From assembly GCF_014645375.1 (NCBI RefSeq), contig NZ_BMLT01000005.1, forward strand, positions 393,681 to 457,680: a stretch of 64,000 bases of DNA, given 5' to 3'. The translations under genes were made by a program, and so were the position numbers. Source of the DNA: Marinobacterium nitratireducens (lineage in GTDB: Bacteria; Pseudomonadota; Gammaproteobacteria; Pseudomonadales; Balneatricaceae). Positions 26,839 to 35,747 of this stretch are shown here, piece after piece; within the stretch, counting starts at the first letter, position 1; every line of letters starts with the position of its first letter. Below the pieces are notes generated by a model. That model had not been told where the DNA came from. It made no database searches and saw only the letters and a list, made by a program, of their open reading frames with translations.

Positions 26839-27738
26839 ATGCGAACCGTCACCAAAGCCGTAATTCCAGTTGCCGGCCTCGGCACCCGGGTACTGCCGGC
26901 CAGCAAGGCCATTCCCAAGGAGATGCTGCCGGTCGGCGACAAGCCCGTCATCCAGCATGTGGTCGAGGAAGCCATCGCCGCCGGCATCACCCAGATCATC
27001 CTGGTCACACGCTCCGGGAAAGAGGCGATCGAAAACCACTTCGACGCCCACTACGAGCTGGAAGCGGAGCTGGAGATCAAGGGCAAGATCGCCGAGCTGG
27101 CCTCGGTGCGCAATATTCAGCCGCCTGAAGTCGAGATCGTGTCGGTACGCCAGCCCCGTGCGCTGGGCCTCGGGCACGCGGTACTCTGCGCCGCCGGCAT
27201 CGTCGGCGACGAACCTTTCGCGGTACTGCTTCCGGACGTGCTGATAAACCGCAAGATCACCGACCGCCACCCTGCAGACATGGCCGGCATGATGCAGGCG
27301 TTTGCCCGCGAGGGCACGGCCCAGATCATGGTCGAGCCGGTGCCGGAAGCTCACGCCGAGCGCTACGGCATCGTCGACTGCGGGGGCGCCAGCCTCAGCG
27401 GCGGCGACGCTCACCCCATCCGCGGCATGGTCGAAAAGCCGCCGCAGGGCAGCGCTCCTTCCAACCTCGCCATCGTCGGCCGTTACATTCTGCCGGCGCA
27501 GATCATGCAGCTGCTCAAAACCACCCCCCGCGGCGCCGGTGGCGAAATCCAGCTGACCGATGCCCTGGCCGCCCTGCTCGAGCAGATGCCGATCGAGGCC
27601 TACCATATGCACGGCAAGTCCTACGACTGCGGCAACAAGCTCGGCTACCTGCAGGCCAACATGGTCTGGGGTCTGCAGAACCCGCAGACCGGCAACGAGC
27701 TGCGCGCCTTCCTCGAACGCCAGCTGGCCGAGGAATGA
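26839..27738 (+). CDS. galU: GalU, UTP-glucose-1-phosphate uridylyltransferase
   Basis: Makes UDP-glucose for polysaccharide and LPS synthesis. 299 residues. Nucleotidyltransferase motif VIPVAGLGTRVLPASKAIPK at the N terminus, MLPVGDKPVIQHVVEEA, VRQPRALGLGHAVLCA, GMVEKPP and the catalytic YDCGNKLGYLQANM near the C terminus. The TGA stop is followed 4 bases later by TGACGGG repeats and a triple repeat array. Confidence 0.96.
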   Translation: MRTVTKAVIPVAGLGTRVLPASKAIPKEMLPVGDKPVIQHVVEEAIAAGITQIILVTRSGKEAIENHFDAHYELEAELEIKGKIAELASVRNIQPPEVEIVSVRQPRALGLGHAVLCAAGIVGDEPFAVLLPDVLINRKITDRHPADMAGMMQAFAREGTAQIMVEPVPEAHAERYGIVDCGGASLSGGDAHPIRGMVEKPPQGSAPSNLAIVGRYILPAQIMQLLKTTPRGAGGEIQLTDALAALLEQMPIEAYHMHGKSYDCGNKLGYLQANMVWGLQNPQTGNELRAFLERQLAEE

Positions 27739-27742
27739 TGGG

Positions 27743-27777
27743 TGACGGGTGACGGGTGACGGGTGACGGGTGACGGG
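27743..27777. repeat. Five tandem TGACGGG heptamers
   Basis: Perfect copies starting 4 bases after the galU stop, same unit as at 13780-13835. Confidence 0.9.
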
Positions 27778-27780
27778 AAC

Positions 27781-28317
27781 GATATCTCCTGTAGGTTGGG
27801 TGAAGCGGCGCAGCCGCGGAACCCAACACCCGCTCTGCCAGCCGACACCAATCGATCTGCAATGCGATCGATATGGCGGGTTACGGCGCGTTGATATGCG
27901 GTGCCAATCGGAAAGAACGGCGGATTCGCGCCTTCACCCCCCCCGGTTCGCGCCTTCGATATCTCCCGTAGGTTGGGTCTAGCGACGAAGTCGCGTAACC
28001 CAACAACCGCTCTGCCAGCCGACACCAATCGATCTGCAATGCGATCAATATGGCGGGTTACGGCGCGTTGATATGCGGTGCCAATCGGAAAGAACGGCGG
28101 GATTCGCGCCTTCACCCACCCTCCGGTTCGCGCCTTCGATATCTCCTGTAGGTTGGGTGAAGCGGCGCAGCCGCGGAACCCAACACCCGCTCTGCCAGCC
28201 GACACCAATCGATCTGCACTGCGATCGATATGGCGGGTTACGGCGCGTTGATATGCGGTGCCAATCGGAAAGAACCGCGGGATTCGCGCCTTCACCCACC
28301 CTCCGATTCGTGCGTTC
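27781..28317. repeat. Three tandem copies of the ~180-bp GTAGGTTGGGT element
   Basis: Copies begin at 27781, 27958 and 28138 (177, 180 and about 180 bp). Each reads GATATCTCC(T/C)GTAGGTTGGGT, an apical hairpin, ACCCAACA, CCGCTCTGCCAGCCGACACC, an ATCGATC/GATCGAT inverted core, GGCGGGTTACGGCGCG and a tail ending in TTCGCGCCTTC. Apical stems are GCGGC/GCCGC (27805), GCGAC/GTCGC (27982) and GCGGC/GCCGC (28162). No credible gene lies in 27739-28445. Confidence 0.9.
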
Positions 28318-28322
28318 TGTAC

Positions 28323-28364
28323 GCAACAAAAAAGGCCACTCGTTAGAGTAGCCTTTTTTGTTGC
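28323..28364. terminator. Bidirectional intrinsic terminator
   Basis: AAAAAAGGCCACTC, loop GTTA, GAGTAGCCTTTTTT: paired stem flanked by A-run and T-run, so it can work on both strands. It ends the galU-side transcript and backs up the aceF terminator. Confidence 0.88.
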
Positions 28365-28385
28365 TGTCTATCTGTAGCTTCCGCT

Positions 28386-28410
28386 AAAAACCGGGGTCCC
28401 GGGGGACCCC
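28386..28410 (-). terminator. Intrinsic terminator of aceE-aceF
   Basis: Minus strand: GGGGTCC / GGACCCC hairpin followed by GGTTTTTA. 36 bases beyond the aceF stop. Confidence 0.75.
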
Positions 28411-28445
28411 AAGCCAAGGGATTTTGGAAAGGTTTTTCCAAAGTG

Positions 28446-30422
28446 CTACAGCGCCAGGCGACGGATATCGCTCAGCAGACTGTTCAGGTAGGTCAGGAAG
28501 CGACCTGCGTCACCGCCGTTGATCGCCCGGTGGTCGTAGGACAGGCACAGCGGCAGCATCATGCGCGGCTCGAACTCCTTGCCATTCCAGCGCGGTTCGA
28601 TGTCCGCCTTCGATACGCCGAGGATGCCCACTTCCGGTGTCGGTACGATCGGCGTGAAGCCGGTGCCGCCGATGCCGCCCAGACTCGAGATGGTGAAGCA
28701 GGAGCCCTGCATCTCGTTCGGCTTCAGCTTGCGGTCCTTGGCCTTGCCGGCCAGTTCCACGGCTTCACGCGACAGCTCGTAGATCGACTTCTTGTCGGCA
28801 TCCTTGATCACCGGCACCATCAGGCCATTCGGCGTATCCACCGCCAGACCGATGTTGATGTACTTCTTGTACACGATGTGCTCGCCATCGGCGTGCAGTG
28901 AAGCGTTGAACTTCGGGTTCTCCTGCAGCGCCTTGGCGACGGCCTTGATCATGAACGGCAGCGGGGTCAGCTTGACGCCTTCCTTCAACGCCGCATCCTT
29001 CATTTCCTTGCGGAAGGCTTCGAGCTCGGTAATGTCGGCCTTGTCGAACTGGGTCACGTGCGGCACGTTGAGCCAGCAGCGGGTCATGTTCGCGGCGGTG
29101 ACCTTGGCCACCTTGCTCATCTTCTGCATCTCGATTTCGCCGAACTGGCTGAAATCGATCTCGGGCACCGCAGGAATGCCGCTGCCACTGGTCACGGTTG
29201 CGGCGGACGACGGCTGCTGGGAAATGCGCTTGAGCGTCTCGCGGACGAACTTCTGCACATCTTCCTTCAGGATACGTCCCTTGCGGCCGGTACCGCTGAC
29301 CTTTTCAAGCTCGACGCCGAACTCGCGCGCGATGGCACGTACCGCGGGGCCTGCGTGAACCTTGCGATTCTTCTGCTCGAGCGCCACCAGGTCTGCGGTA
29401 ACCGCTTCGCCGGCTTCGGCCCGCGCCGGAGCGCTTGCCGCCGGGGCTTTTGCCGGTGCCTGAGCGGCCGGAGCAGGTGCCGGAGCGGCGGCCTGAGCGG
29501 CCGGAGCCGGCGCCGCGCCCGCGACTTCCAGAATCAGGATCAGGTCACCTTCGTTGCAGGTGCCGCCTTCACTGATTTTGACTTCCTTGACGGTGCCGCC
29601 CTTGGGCGCCGGCACTTCCATGGAAGCCTTGTCGGTCTCCAGCGCGATCAGGCTGTCGCCCTCTTCGATCACATCGCCGGCCTTGACCATGACCTCGATG
29701 ACATCGACGTCGCTGGCGCCGCTCAGATCCGGAACCTTGACCTCTTCGGTGCCGCCGGACTGAGCCGGTGCCGGTGCTGCAGCGGCAGGCGCCGGTGCTT
29801 CTGCAGCCGGAGCCGAGGCCTTGGGCGCTTCGGCTGCCGCGGTGCTGCCCGCGACTTCCAGCAGCAGAATCAGGTCACCTTCGTTGCAGGTGCCGCCTTC
29901 GCTGATTTTGACTTCCTTGACGGTGCCGGCCGCCGGAGCAGGCACTTCCATCGAGGCCTTGTCGGTCTCCAGCGCGATCAGGCTGTCGCCCTCGCTGATG
30001 ACATCGCCAGCCTTGACCAGCACTTCGATAACGTCAACGTCGCTGGCGCCGCTGAGATCCGGAACGCGTACTTCCTCGACAGCGCCGGCGGCCGCCGGTG
30101 CCGCCGCGGGAGCCTGCGGCGCCTCGGCAGCGGGCGCTTCGGCTGCAGGAGCCGGCTCGGCCGGCGCCTCGGCCGACGCGGCGGCTTCGGTTTCGAGTAC
30201 CAGGATCTGGTCGCCTTCGTTGCAGGTAGCGCCTTCCTGGATGATGACTTCCTTGACGGTACCGCCCTCGGTGGCCGGCACTTCCATCGAAGCCTTGTCG
30301 GTTTCCAGCGCGATCAGGCTGTCGCCTTCGGCGATGACGTCGCCTGCTTTGACCAGCACCTCGATGACATCCACATCGGAAGCGCCGCTCAGGTCGGGAA
30401 CTGTAATGGTGATTGTGCTCAC
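28446..30422 (-). CDS. aceF: Dihydrolipoyl acetyltransferase (PDH E2) with three lipoyl domains
   Basis: Core of pyruvate dehydrogenase; transfers acetyl from lipoamide to CoA. 658 residues: lipoyl domains around 1-78, 115-192 and 225-302 with lipoyl lysines K43, K155 and K265 (each ETDKASM), joined by Ala/Pro-rich swinging arms; E3/E1-binding domain about 355-392 (HAGPAVRAIAREFGV); catalytic domain from about 430 with the active-site DHRAINGGDAGR. Starts at GTG (30420-30422) with GAGGAC upstream. The three lipoyl repeats are nearly identical, so the ~330-bp DNA repeats may recombine. Operon with aceE; no lpd gene adjacent. Confidence 0.97.
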   Translation of the reverse strand: MSTITITVPDLSGASDVDVIEVLVKAGDVIAEGDSLIALETDKASMEVPATEGGTVKEVIIQEGATCNEGDQILVLETEAAASAEAPAEPAPAAEAPAAEAPQAPAAAPAAAGAVEEVRVPDLSGASDVDVIEVLVKAGDVISEGDSLIALETDKASMEVPAPAAGTVKEVKISEGGTCNEGDLILLLEVAGSTAAAEAPKASAPAAEAPAPAAAAPAPAQSGGTEEVKVPDLSGASDVDVIEVMVKAGDVIEEGDSLIALETDKASMEVPAPKGGTVKEVKISEGGTCNEGDLILILEVAGAAPAPAAQAAAPAPAPAAQAPAKAPAASAPARAEAGEAVTADLVALEQKNRKVHAGPAVRAIAREFGVELEKVSGTGRKGRILKEDVQKFVRETLKRISQQPSSAATVTSGSGIPAVPEIDFSQFGEIEMQKMSKVAKVTAANMTRCWLNVPHVTQFDKADITELEAFRKEMKDAALKEGVKLTPLPFMIKAVAKALQENPKFNASLHADGEHIVYKKYINIGLAVDTPNGLMVPVIKDADKKSIYELSREAVELAGKAKDRKLKPNEMQGSCFTISSLGGIGGTGFTPIVPTPEVGILGVSKADIEPRWNGKEFEPRMMLPLCLSYDHRAINGGDAGRFLTYLNSLLSDIRRLAL

Positions 30423-30498
30423 GATAATGTCCTCAAAATCTTTTCAACCGTTCGAAGTTCTGAAAGCCCGCCGGCCGTCGCCGGCGGGTACCTGCGGG

Positions 30499-33174
30499 TC
30501 AGACGGTCCAGGGGGCCGGCTTTTCCGGGTTCAGGTTGAACTTCTGCATCGCCTTGGCGACATCGGAGACCGGCACCTTGCCCTCTTCCTGCAGCGCTTT
30601 CAGCGCCGCCAGTACGACGTAGTGACGGTTGACTTCGAAGAACTCGCGCAGCTTGGTGCGGGTGTCGGAACGGCCGAAGCCGTCGGTGCCCAGCACCTTG
30701 TAGCGCGCCGGGATGAACTCGCGCAGCTGATCGGCATACATGCGCATGTAGTCGGTCGATGCGATGACCGGCCCCTTGCGACCCTGCAGGCACTCGGTGA
30801 CGTAGGCCACTTTCGGCTCGGCTTCCGGGTGCATCAGGTTCCAGCGATCGGCCGCCTGAGCGTCACGGCGCAGCTCGTTGATGGAGGTGGTGCTCCAGAC
30901 ATCGGACTCGATGCCGTACTCGTCGCGCAGGATGTCCGCAGCCGCCTCGACCTCGCGCAGGATGGAACCGCAACCCATCAGCTGAACCTTGAGTTCCGCA
31001 TCCTTGCCTTCCTTGAGCAGGTACATGCCCTTGACGATGCCTTCTTCGGCGCCGACCGGCATTTCCGGATGGGTGTAGTTCTCGTTCAGCGTGGTGACGT
31101 AGTAGAACTTGTTCTCCTGATCCTGGTACATGCGCTTGAGGCCGTCCTGGATGATGACCGCAACCTCGTAGCTGTAGGTCGGATCGTAGCTGACGCAGTT
31201 CGGGATCATCTGCGCCATCAGGTGGCTGTGACCGTCCTGGTGCTGCAGGCCTTCGCCGTTCAGGGTGGTACGACCGGAGGTCGCGCCGATCAGGAAACCG
31301 CGGGCCTGGCTGTCGCCGGCGGCCCAGGTCAGGTCCATCACACGCTGGAAACCGAACATCGAGTAGAAGATGTAGAACGGCACCATCGGGCAGTTGTTGT
31401 TGCTGTACGAGGTCGCACAGGCCAGCCAGGCCGAGAAAGCACCGGACTCGTTGATGCCCTCTTCAAGGATCTGGCCGGTCTTGGACTCCTTGTAGAACAT
31501 GATCTGATCGGAGTCGTGCGGCACGTAACGCTGACCTTCGGAACTGTAAATGCCGAGCTGTCGGAACATGCCTTCCATACCGAAGGTACGGGCCTCGTCC
31601 GGCACGATCGGCACGATGCGCTCGCCGATCTGCTTGTCCTTGACCAGCACGTTGAGCACACGGTTCAGCGCCATCTGGGTCGAGAGCTCACGCTCGCCGC
31701 TGGACTTGAGCTGACCGGAGAAAGCATCCAGCGCCGGGGTTTCCAGCTTCTCGAACTCGGAACGACGGGTCGGATAGAAACCGCCGAGGCTCTTGCGGCG
31801 CTCGAACATGTACTTCATTTCCGGCGACTCGGGCGACGGACGGTAGTACGGCACGTCCTTGAGCTGATCGTCGCTAAGCGGAATGTTGAAGTTGTCGCGG
31901 AACGCCTTGAGATCCTCCAGCGCAACTTTCTTGATCGAGTGGGTATCGTTCTTCGCCTGACCGGAAGTACCGGTACCGTAACCCTTGACGGTCTGCGCCA
32001 GGATGACGGTCGGCTGGCCCTTGTGGTGGTAGGCCTCGTGATAGGCCGCGTAAACCTTGTAGGGGTCGTGGCCGCCGCGGTTCAGCTTCATGATGTCGTC
32101 GTCGGACAGGTCGGCAACCATCTCCGCCAGCTCCGGGTACTTGCCGAAGAAGTGCTCGCGGGTATAGGCGCCGCCGTTGGCCTTGTAGTTCTGCAGCTCG
32201 CCGTCGACGACCTCGTCCATGCGCTTCTGCAGCAGACCCTTGTCGTCCTTCTCGAACAGCGGATCCCAGTGACGACCCCAGAGGCACTTGATCACGTTCC
32301 AGCCGGCACCACGGAAAATGCCTTCCAGTTCCTGGACGATCTTGCCGTTGCCGCGCACCGGTCCGTCCAGACGCTGCAGGTTGCAGTTGATGACGAAGAT
32401 CAGGTTTTCCAGCTGCTCGCGGCCGGCCAGGGAAATGGCGCCCAGGGTTTCCGGTTCGTCGCACTCGCCGTCGCCGAGGAAAGCCCAGACCTTGCGGTCG
32501 CCGCGGTTGATCAGGCTGCGCGCGGACAGGTAACGCATCACGTGCGCCTGGTAGATCGCCTGGATCGGACCCAGACCCATGGAAACGGTCGGGAACTGCC
32601 AGAAGTCCGGCATCAGCCAGGGGTGCGGGTAGGAGGACAGACCGTTGCCATCCACCTCGCGGCGGAAGTTGTCCAGCTGCTCCTCGGTCAGACGCCCCTC
32701 GAGGTAAGCACGGGCGTAGATGCCCGGCGCGATATGCCCCTGGAAGAACACCATGTCGGAGTCCTGCTCGCCTTCGTTACCCCGGAAGAAGTAGTTGAAG
32801 CCGATATCGTACAGCGTCGCCGACGAAGAAAAACTCGAGATGTGGCCGCCCAGACCTTCCTTGTTGTCGTTGGCGCGCATGACCATGGCCATGGCGTTCC
32901 AGCGGATAAAGGATCGGATGCGGCGTTCGACGAACAGGTCGCCCGGCATACGGGCTTCGTCTTTCGGCTTGATAGTGTTGCGGTAGGGGGTGGTCATGGC
33001 ACCGGCGCCGCCGACGCCGATATCGGTCGCTTTCTGACCCAGCTGTTTCAATATGTAGCGCGCGCGCTCGTCACCGTCGTTCTTGGCGACCGACTCCAGC
33101 GCGTCCAGCCATTCCTGGGTTTCAATCGGATCTATGTCTTCTACGAAATCTAGCACTTTGCCTTCTCCACTCAT
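30499..33174 (-). CDS. aceE: Pyruvate dehydrogenase E1 component (homodimeric type)
   Basis: ThDP-dependent decarboxylase that feeds acetyl groups to AceF. 891 residues from MSGEGKV (E. coli 887). Motifs: DIDPIETQEWLDALESV at the start, GHISSFSSSATLYDIGFNYFF, ThDP-binding GDGECDEPETLGAI...NCNLQRLDGPVRGN, and FSAWLACATSYSNNN. No strong ribosome site is visible before the ATG; the alternative TTG twelve codons upstream is less like the family. First gene of aceE-aceF, expressed from the promoter at 33299-33327. Confidence 0.97.
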   Translation of the reverse strand: MSGEGKVLDFVEDIDPIETQEWLDALESVAKNDGDERARYILKQLGQKATDIGVGGAGAMTTPYRNTIKPKDEARMPGDLFVERRIRSFIRWNAMAMVMRANDNKEGLGGHISSFSSSATLYDIGFNYFFRGNEGEQDSDMVFFQGHIAPGIYARAYLEGRLTEEQLDNFRREVDGNGLSSYPHPWLMPDFWQFPTVSMGLGPIQAIYQAHVMRYLSARSLINRGDRKVWAFLGDGECDEPETLGAISLAGREQLENLIFVINCNLQRLDGPVRGNGKIVQELEGIFRGAGWNVIKCLWGRHWDPLFEKDDKGLLQKRMDEVVDGELQNYKANGGAYTREHFFGKYPELAEMVADLSDDDIMKLNRGGHDPYKVYAAYHEAYHHKGQPTVILAQTVKGYGTGTSGQAKNDTHSIKKVALEDLKAFRDNFNIPLSDDQLKDVPYYRPSPESPEMKYMFERRKSLGGFYPTRRSEFEKLETPALDAFSGQLKSSGERELSTQMALNRVLNVLVKDKQIGERIVPIVPDEARTFGMEGMFRQLGIYSSEGQRYVPHDSDQIMFYKESKTGQILEEGINESGAFSAWLACATSYSNNNCPMVPFYIFYSMFGFQRVMDLTWAAGDSQARGFLIGATSGRTTLNGEGLQHQDGHSHLMAQMIPNCVSYDPTYSYEVAVIIQDGLKRMYQDQENKFYYVTTLNENYTHPEMPVGAEEGIVKGMYLLKEGKDAELKVQLMGCGSILREVEAAADILRDEYGIESDVWSTTSINELRRDAQAADRWNLMHPEAEPKVAYVTECLQGRKGPVIASTDYMRMYADQLREFIPARYKVLGTDGFGRSDTRTKLREFFEVNRHYVVLAALKALQEEGKVPVSDVAKAMQKFNLNPEKPAPWTV

Positions 33175-33269
33175 TATTGTTCGAGCAGTCAATCCCACTT
33201 TAAGCGCCAAGGCGTTCGGCCTGTTGTGCAGGCTCCGCCCCGCCGACCATCGTTTCGTTCTTATTATCT

Positions 33270-33284
33270 TGTAGTAATACTACA
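33270..33284. promoter_or_regulatory. Palindromic operator downstream of the aceE promoter
   Basis: TGTAGTAATACTACA, perfect 7-bp arms around one base. It fits the FadR-subfamily GntR pattern (GT-N-AC core) but not the AATTGGT flank of the sites at 34304 and 34437. Lies just after the expected transcription start. Confidence 0.65.
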
Positions 33285-33298
33285 TAATGGTGTCGACG

Positions 33299-33327
33299 AT
33301 TATGCACAGATCAACAAAAGATCGCAA
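33299..33327 (-). promoter_or_regulatory. sigma70 promoter of aceE-aceF
   Basis: Minus-strand -35 TTGCGA (33322-33327), 17-base spacer, -10 CATAAT (33299-33304). Start expected near 33291, giving a leader of about 115 bases. Confidence 0.6.
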
Positions 33328-33352
33328 CAACCACCGCTTTCACGGCCTTTCT

Positions 33353-33367
33353 TGTAGTAAAAATACA
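33353..33367. promoter_or_regulatory. Second, imperfect copy of the aceE operator
   Basis: TGTAGTAAAAATACA shares the left arm and outer TGTA/TACA pairs with the site at 33270-33284; centres are 83 bp apart (about eight helical turns) and flank the promoter. Confidence 0.45.
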
Positions 33368-33440
33368 TTTCGTGACATAGCCACTACAAAACCGTCGCAA
33401 AACGGCATGCCCTTCAGACCCTGCACTGCCCTGACCGCGC

Positions 33441-34202
33441 CTACTGACTGATATTGGCCCGCCGCAGGGACCTCTCCAGCCGCGTATGCTCGCGCTCGCC
33501 CTCGAGCAGCGCCTCTTCGACATAGGACAGATGATGATGCGCGGCCTTGCGTGCGTTGTCCGGCTCTCCGGCAAGGATAGCATCCATCAGCTCCCTGTGC
33601 TGATCATGGATCTTCTCGCGGTAGCCCGCCCGGGGATAGATATTGAGCAGGTTGTCGGTGATGTGCTGGCGCAGAAGGGTGAAAAGCGCCCGCATCATGT
33701 GCAGCAGCACCATATTGTGGGTGGCGGCGGCGATGGCCAGGTGAAAGTCGAGGTCGGCGTCGACCTCCTTTTCGAACGCCTTGGCAACATGAAAGCGCTG
33801 CAGGTCCTCATAACGCGCCTTGATCTCCTCGCGATCCGCAGCCGTGCTCCGCAGCGCCGCATAATAGGCCGACACCCCCTCCAGGGCATGACGGAACTCG
33901 AGCAAATCGTACTGGGCTTCCGGGTGGGTCTTGAACAGCTCGAGCAGCGGATCCGAAAAGGACCCGCCCAGGTCCTCGGAGACATAGGTTCCGCCACCCT
34001 GACGGCTGACCAGCAACCCCTTGGCGGTCAGTTTCTGCAGCGCTTCGCGCAGCGATGGCCGGGATACCTCGAACTGTACGGCCAGCTGTCGCTCCGGCGG
34101 CAGCTTTTGTCCCGGCTTGAAAGTTCCCTCCAGAATCATCTCTTCCAGCTGCTGCACGATGACATCGGAAATCCGGGGCTGCTTGACCCTTTGATAGGCC
34201 AT
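33441..34202 (-). CDS. GntR/FadR-family regulator, PdhR/LldR type
   Basis: 253 residues (E. coli PdhR 254). Winged-helix N terminus with RISDVIVQQLEEMILEGTFK, GQKLPPERQLAVQFEVSRPS and SRQGGGTYV; FadR-type C-terminal ligand domain with EFRHALEG and metal-site histidines (DFHLAIAAATHN...HHHLSYVEE). Start chosen at MAYQRVKQPRISD to match the family. The gene lies between aceE and the TRAP/Dld cluster. Perfect AATTGGT-N3-ACCAATT operators occur before its own promoter and before dctP but not before aceE, so it more likely acts as the lactate regulator LldR; PdhR cannot be excluded. Confidence 0.88.
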   Translation of the reverse strand: MAYQRVKQPRISDVIVQQLEEMILEGTFKPGQKLPPERQLAVQFEVSRPSLREALQKLTAKGLLVSRQGGGTYVSEDLGGSFSDPLLELFKTHPEAQYDLLEFRHALEGVSAYYAALRSTAADREEIKARYEDLQRFHVAKAFEKEVDADLDFHLAIAAATHNMVLLHMMRALFTLLRQHITDNLLNIYPRAGYREKIHDQHRELMDAILAGEPDNARKAAHHHLSYVEEALLEGEREHTRLERSLRRANISQ

Positions 34203-34303
34203 TGGATGGGTTCCTCCCTCGACGCTGATGGCGGCGGAAGCGGCAAGGCCACCTTTCCGGCCGATGACATGAGTGAATAGCCGACAGCCGACTGATGCAC
34301 AAC

Positions 34304-34320
34304 AATTGGTAAAACCAATT
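34304..34320. promoter_or_regulatory. Regulator operator 1 (autoregulation)
   Basis: AATTGGTAAAACCAATT, perfect 7-bp arms, matching the known PdhR/LldR operator form. It overlaps the -10 box of the regulator promoter, which fits autorepression. Confidence 0.85.
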
Positions 34321-34347
34321 ATCACTCCTGAGCCTGCCGTTGTTCAA
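34318..34347 (-). promoter_or_regulatory. Promoter of the GntR regulator gene
   Basis: Minus-strand -35 TTGAAC (34342-34347), 18-base spacer, -10 GATAAT (34318-34323). The -10 overlaps operator 1. Confidence 0.6.
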
Positions 34348-34387
34348 CCACCTTTCCCGAACCCGGGAATTACCCACAAGGAAGGGA

Positions 34388-34417
34388 TTGACAAGCAGCG
34401 ATCAAAAAAAATACAGT
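34388..34417 (+). promoter_or_regulatory. Promoter of the TRAP transporter operon
   Basis: -35 TTGACA (consensus, 34388-34393), 18-base spacer, -10 TACAGT (34412-34417). Operator 2 lies about 13 bases after the expected start. Confidence 0.7.
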
Positions 34418-34436
34418 ACAACGCAAGCCGATGGTA

Positions 34437-34453
34437 AATTGGTATTACCAATT
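34437..34453. promoter_or_regulatory. Regulator operator 2 (TRAP operon)
   Basis: AATTGGTATTACCAATT, perfect inverted repeat identical in arms to operator 1. Placed downstream of the start, suited to repression of dctPQM until the ligand (probably lactate or pyruvate) is present. Confidence 0.85.
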
Positions 34454-34537
34454 TAGGCGTAAAAACTTCGGGCCGACCACGCCGGACGGCCTCCCGGCGA
34501 AGCAACAACAACAATGAACTGCTATCGAGGATGCCTC

Positions 34538-35611
34538 ATGAGAACTTTTGCCAAGTCCATGCTTTCCGCCGCCGTACTGGGCACAACACTCGCCGCTGCC
34601 GCCACATCCAGCCTCGCCGCAGACAGGGTACTGCTGAAAACCCCGGTCGCCTTCGGCACCAACCTGCCGGCGCTAGGCACTACCATCACCTGGGTTGCCG
34701 ACCGCCTCGACAAGGTCAGCGACGGCTCCATACGGATGAAAATCTACGAGCCCGGAAAACTGGTCAGTCCACCGGAGATCCTCGATGCCGTCTCGTCCGG
34801 CAAGGTCAACTCCGGCTACGCCACCGCCGGCTACTGGCAGGGCAAGATTCCGGCCGCGGCGTTGTTCTCCGCCGTGCCCTTCGGCCCGGAGGCCGGCGAG
34901 TACATGGCCTGGCTGTACTACGGCAACGGCATGAACCTCTACCAGGAGATGTACGACAGCGCCGGCTACAACGTGAAGGTGCTGCCCTGCGCCATCCTGT
35001 CCCCGGAGACCTCCGGCTGGTTTTCCAAGCCCATCGAGAAGCCGGAAGACCTGCAGGGGCTGAACATGCGCTTTTTCGGCCTCGGCGCCTCGGTGATGGA
35101 AAAGCTCGGCGTCGGCACCGTGCAGCTGCCGGGCGGTGAAATCTTCGGCGCCCTGGAAAAGGGCGCCATCGATGCCACCGAATTCTCCCAGCCGGCGATC
35201 GATACCCGCCTGGGTCTCAACAAGATCGTCAAGTACAACTACTTCCCGGGCTGGCACCAGCAGGCGACCATCTTCGAGCTGCTGGTCAACAAAGACGCCT
35301 GGAACGGCATGAGCGAAGGCCAGCAGGCCGTGGTCGAGACCACCTGCATGGCCTCGGTGACCAACTCCATCGCCGAGGGCGAGGCGATGCAGTTCCCAGT
35401 GATGGCCGATGCCAGGCAAAACGGCGTCGAGATCCGCTACTGGAACCAGACCATGCTTGATACCTTCAGCGAAAAATGGCAGGAAGTGGCGGCCGAGAAA
35501 TCCGCCGAGGACCCCTTCTTCAAGAAGGTCTGGGATGACCTGAGCCAGTTCCGCCAGGGCTACGACCTGTGGGAAAGCAACGCCTTCCTGCCGCGCAAGC
35601 AGGCGAACTAG
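34538..35611 (+). CDS. dctP: TRAP transporter solute-binding protein (DctP family), probable 2-oxo/2-hydroxy-acid binder
   Basis: Periplasmic receptor that delivers a carboxylate to the DctQM permease. 357 residues from MRTFAKSML; signal peptide ends about ATSSLAA. Conserved DctP features: carboxylate-binding Arg in LNMRFFGLG, and QLPGGEIFGALEKGAIDATEF. The latter resembles the TakP/calcium-lactate-binding branch rather than C4-dicarboxylate binders; this and the downstream Dld gene suggest lactate, by inference. GAGG precedes the start. The TAG stop runs into an octamer repeat. Confidence 0.85.
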   Translation: MRTFAKSMLSAAVLGTTLAAAATSSLAADRVLLKTPVAFGTNLPALGTTITWVADRLDKVSDGSIRMKIYEPGKLVSPPEILDAVSSGKVNSGYATAGYWQGKIPAAALFSAVPFGPEAGEYMAWLYYGNGMNLYQEMYDSAGYNVKVLPCAILSPETSGWFSKPIEKPEDLQGLNMRFFGLGASVMEKLGVGTVQLPGGEIFGALEKGAIDATEFSQPAIDTRLGLNKIVKYNYFPGWHQQATIFELLVNKDAWNGMSEGQQAVVETTCMASVTNSIAEGEAMQFPVMADARQNGVEIRYWNQTMLDTFSEKWQEVAAEKSAEDPFFKKVWDDLSQFRQGYDLWESNAFLPRKQAN

Positions 35612-35691
35612 GCGTAAGGACGTGAGGACGTGAGGACGTGAGGACGTAAAGTTTCATCCTTACGTCTCACGCCTAACGCCTTACGCCTTAC
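35612..35691. repeat. Octamer tract with inverted counterpart between dctP and dctQ
   Basis: GCGTAAG then three GACGTGAG units and GACGTAAAG, a short TTTCATC loop, then CTTACGTCTCACGCCTAACG and CCTTACG units that are approximately complementary. The transcript would fold back on itself right after the dctP stop, which may separate high receptor expression from lower permease expression. Confidence 0.7.
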
Positions 35692-35747
35692 GAGCCCCCC
35701 CAGAATCCTTCACTTTTTCAGCCAGCTTCTTTGGAAGGTATTACTTC

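Noticed and set aside
27781..28317. CRISPR-like regular repeats
   Set aside because: Units of 177-180 bp are contiguous with no unique spacers, and no cas genes are present.
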